Assembly: GCF_009870125.1 (NCBI RefSeq)
Contig: NC_046679.1
Location: 26,474,001-26,538,000, forward strand
DNA length: 64,000 nt
Direction: 5' to 3'
Source: Drosophila pseudoobscura
Taxonomy: Eukaryota > Arthropoda > Insecta > Diptera > Drosophilidae
The first letter of the stretch is position 1. Each line of letters opens with the position of its first letter. The position numbers and the translations under genes are program-made. Positions 61,745 through 64,000 of this stretch are shown piece by piece. The notes under the pieces are model-generated. The model saw only the letters and a program-made list of their open reading frames with translations, was not told where the DNA came from and searched no databases.

Positions 61745-63931
61745 ATGGCAAACGCTGATGTGCAGTATAACTACGGCCAGCAGGACAACGGCGAGGACTA
61801 CAATGACGATAGCAACCAGCAGGATGATGATGATCAGTACGAGGATAATGGCAATGATGGAGTGAATGTGAAGATTGAGAACGTGGGCGAAAGCCCAAAG
61901 TTTATACGCCTCCGCGGTCTTCCCTGGTCGGCAACGCACAAAGAGATCTTGGACTTTTTGGAGAATGTGAATGTCACCAATGCCTCGCAGGGCATTCATT
62001 TGGTGACGAGTCGGGTGGATGGCAAGAATACGGGCGAGGCCTATGTAGAAGTTGCAACCCAAGAGGACGTGGAGGAGGCACGAAAGTTGAACAAGGCCAG
62101 CATGGGACATCGCTATATTGAGGGTTTGTGTGAACCTTTGTTTTTTGGATGGTTGTGACTGTACTTGTACATGTTGCAGCACCAAAGCCTGCGCTATGTG
62201 TGCTGGCAACTCCAGTGTCCAGTGCCGAGAATTTATCTTAATTTCTGTCATCTGGTATTCTTTTTAATTAGTCTTTACCGCAACGCCTAAAGAAGCCAAG
62301 GAGGCGATGAGGAAGATTGGCGGTCATGGGAATGCTTTCGTTGTAAAGCTGCGAGGACTGCCCTATGCCGTCACAGAACAGCAGATCGAGGAGTTCTTTA
62401 CTGGTAAGTCTCGCTTTTTCGTCCTGTACATTTTCTTAGGCTCATCTAGCAAAGACAGTGTTTGACTGCACTACCACTTTTATTTTTTTTTCTCCGGCTG
62501 AAGCCGACGGGCGAGTCGACATTCCTTTTTTTGAACCTATTAATCGTATCAACTACACTTCTCATACCAATTACACATACATTTATTTTCCGACAAATTG
62601 TAAATCTGTAAACCAATTCAATTGTGTTTACACCTATTTAGAGCTCAGCTCTCAAAAGTGAAAGGATGTATTGGGTTTAGTCCGGCAAAGCATTTCCCAC
62701 CTAATAAAGCAAAAACAATAATACTTGTTTAAAGTCGACGACCGAGTGTATGTGATCCATGTCCGTGTGTCCGCTAAAATATTTTGAAGATTATAATTGC
62801 AAATTTTCATAGTCGGTTAGTAATTCCATGTACTTCTTCTGAACCCAGGTTCTGGGAACATTGTGGTCGGGGAATCTCTCGATTGCAGCATTCCCACATT
62901 GAACGGTTTTAACGAAACGGTTACGGTTACGGTTGTCGATTTCAAACCTGCTAAACTTCAAGAACTCGAACTATTAAAGAAAATAAAAACATGTATCGTA
63001 TCAATCTCTCTGTATCGTATCTCTCTTATTTTGTATCTTAGTTTAACCTTGCATCATTATGTATATAAAAAATCTATATATTTGTATAAATCTTTGTTGG
63101 TTATCGTCATGGGCAGGGTTGGAAATCAAAACGGATCGGGAGGGCATACTTTTTGTTATGGACAGAAGGGGTCGAGCAACTGGGGAAGCTTTTGTTCAGT
63201 TCGAAAGCCAGGAAGACACTGAGCAAGCCTTGGGCCGAAATCGGGAAAAAATTGGGCACAGGTGGGTTCTTATGCATCATATCTACAACAACTACAACAA
63301 CAAACCGGTGCTATAAAAGCATTCCAATGGTAAAATAACTTAAATACTCTTAGTTAAATATACAAAAGAACAAATAAAAAAACATAACTTTTTCATGGAA
63401 TATTCATACAAAACGTAAATATATCTATCATAAATAACCTCTATTTCAGTAGCAACCATTTTCTATGTGCGTTGCGCAAGCTATGGGTCTGGTTGGGCTT
63501 TTCAATCATGTTCAAGCGCCGAGATATGTGTGTTTCGATCAATCACAATAATACAATCACACGAATTGAGTGCTTTTGTTAATTTTAAACTGAAAATACA
63601 TAAAAACTCTCTAAAAACGCATTTATTTTGAAATGGCGTTGAATATTTACTTTCACTTTATGATTTTGTTGATTGGATAGTTAACCCTTAAAGAAACAAC
63701 ATGCCACCGACCCTAGCATAAGCACATCATTGTTGGGGCTCATTCTAATGTTCCCATGTTATTTTCTCGATTCTCGATTATATAGATACATTGAGATCTT
63801 CCGCAGCTCAATTGCTGAGATGAAGCGTGCCACAGGCAGCGGCGGAAGCTCTGGCGGACGCCCGGGCCCCTATGATATACGCGATCGCGGTGCCAATCGT
63901 GGAGGTAACGATTTCGGGGGAGGACGAAATG
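61745..63931 (+). CDS. glo: Glorund, hnRNP F/H-type RNA-binding protein (partial)
   Basis: Exons 61745-62123, 62272-62403, 63117-63261 and 63786-63931 join in phase; the next exon starts just past the window, whose last bases (GCAACCACAG) are a splice acceptor. After an acidic, Asn/Gln-rich start, quasi-RRM1 (about 53-145) carries FIRLRGLPWS and quasi-RRM2 (about 145-235) VVKLRGLPYAV, GEAFVQF and YIEIFRSS. A Gly/Arg-rich segment (GGRPGPYDIRDRG) follows. The third qRRM lies outside. Glorund represses unlocalised nanos mRNA and regulates splicing in the fly germline. The start ATG follows a 5'UTR intron acceptor. Confidence 0.95.
62404..63116 (+). other. glo: glo intron 2 with an open, AATAAA-containing stretch
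   Basis: Within this intron ACCCAG/GTTCTGGG at about 62848 is a good acceptor in the phase left by the preceding exon. The frame after it stays open for over 100 codons, and AAAATAAA lies near 62981. It could be an alternative 3' exon or chance. Confidence 0.3.
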
Positions 63932-64000
63932 GTCAGTCAGCTAGCTACATCTCTCTAGCCATAATATAGCCTATTTATATGTATATATTTGCAACCACAG

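Overview
The window is insect nuclear DNA, almost certainly from a Drosophila of the obscura group. Genes are split by short GT-AG introns. The proteins match Drosophila orthologues nearly residue for residue: Scm, scheggia (sea), fabp, Dh44, glorund (glo), Nup93-2 and the DNAH5/8-type axonemal dynein I know as CG9492. In D. melanogaster most of these lie on 3R around 85E-86E, so this is Muller element E. The species-group call is an inference from the repeats.

Layout. 1-6.1 kb: non-coding, rich in simple repeats. 6.1-7.9 kb: a dispersed repeat split by a 924-bp hAT-like transposon that keeps a three-exon remnant reading frame. 8.5-9.7 kb: a NUDT18-like Nudix hydrolase (+). 10.0-11.1 kb: sea (-). 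13.3-15.7 kb: fabp (-), with a DINE-1/mini-me element and a promoter-bearing repeat just upstream (15.8-17.2 kb). 18.1-23.2 kb: Scm (-) with a long 3'UTR. 25.3-32.1 kb: Dh44 (+), carrying a nested minus-strand gene for a secreted repeat protein. 33.2-54.4 kb: a complete 33-exon dynein heavy chain (-), with an unrecognised 196-aa gene in one intron and weaker candidate ORFs in others. 55.6-57.1 kb: a cluster of the dispersed repeat. 57.2-59.8 kb: Nup93-2 (+). 59.8-60.6 kb: a double-THAP gene (-), tail to tail with Nup93-2. 60.9-61.3 kb: more repeat. 61.3 kb to the end: glo (+), running off the window.

The genes do not form one pathway. The most interesting thread is the dispersed AT-rich repeat: at least nine copies or fragments lie in the window. 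Two copies carry the same core-promoter module (Ohler motif 6 followed by a motif 1 variant). One of these forms the glo promoter; the other points at fabp. A third copy ends about 60 bp before the Nup93-2 start codon. The strongest new hypothesis is therefore that a repeat family has supplied core promoters to neighbouring genes.

Exon boundaries were placed by eye from GT/AG signals, reading phase and family similarity. In every gene except Dh44 all junctions keep phase.
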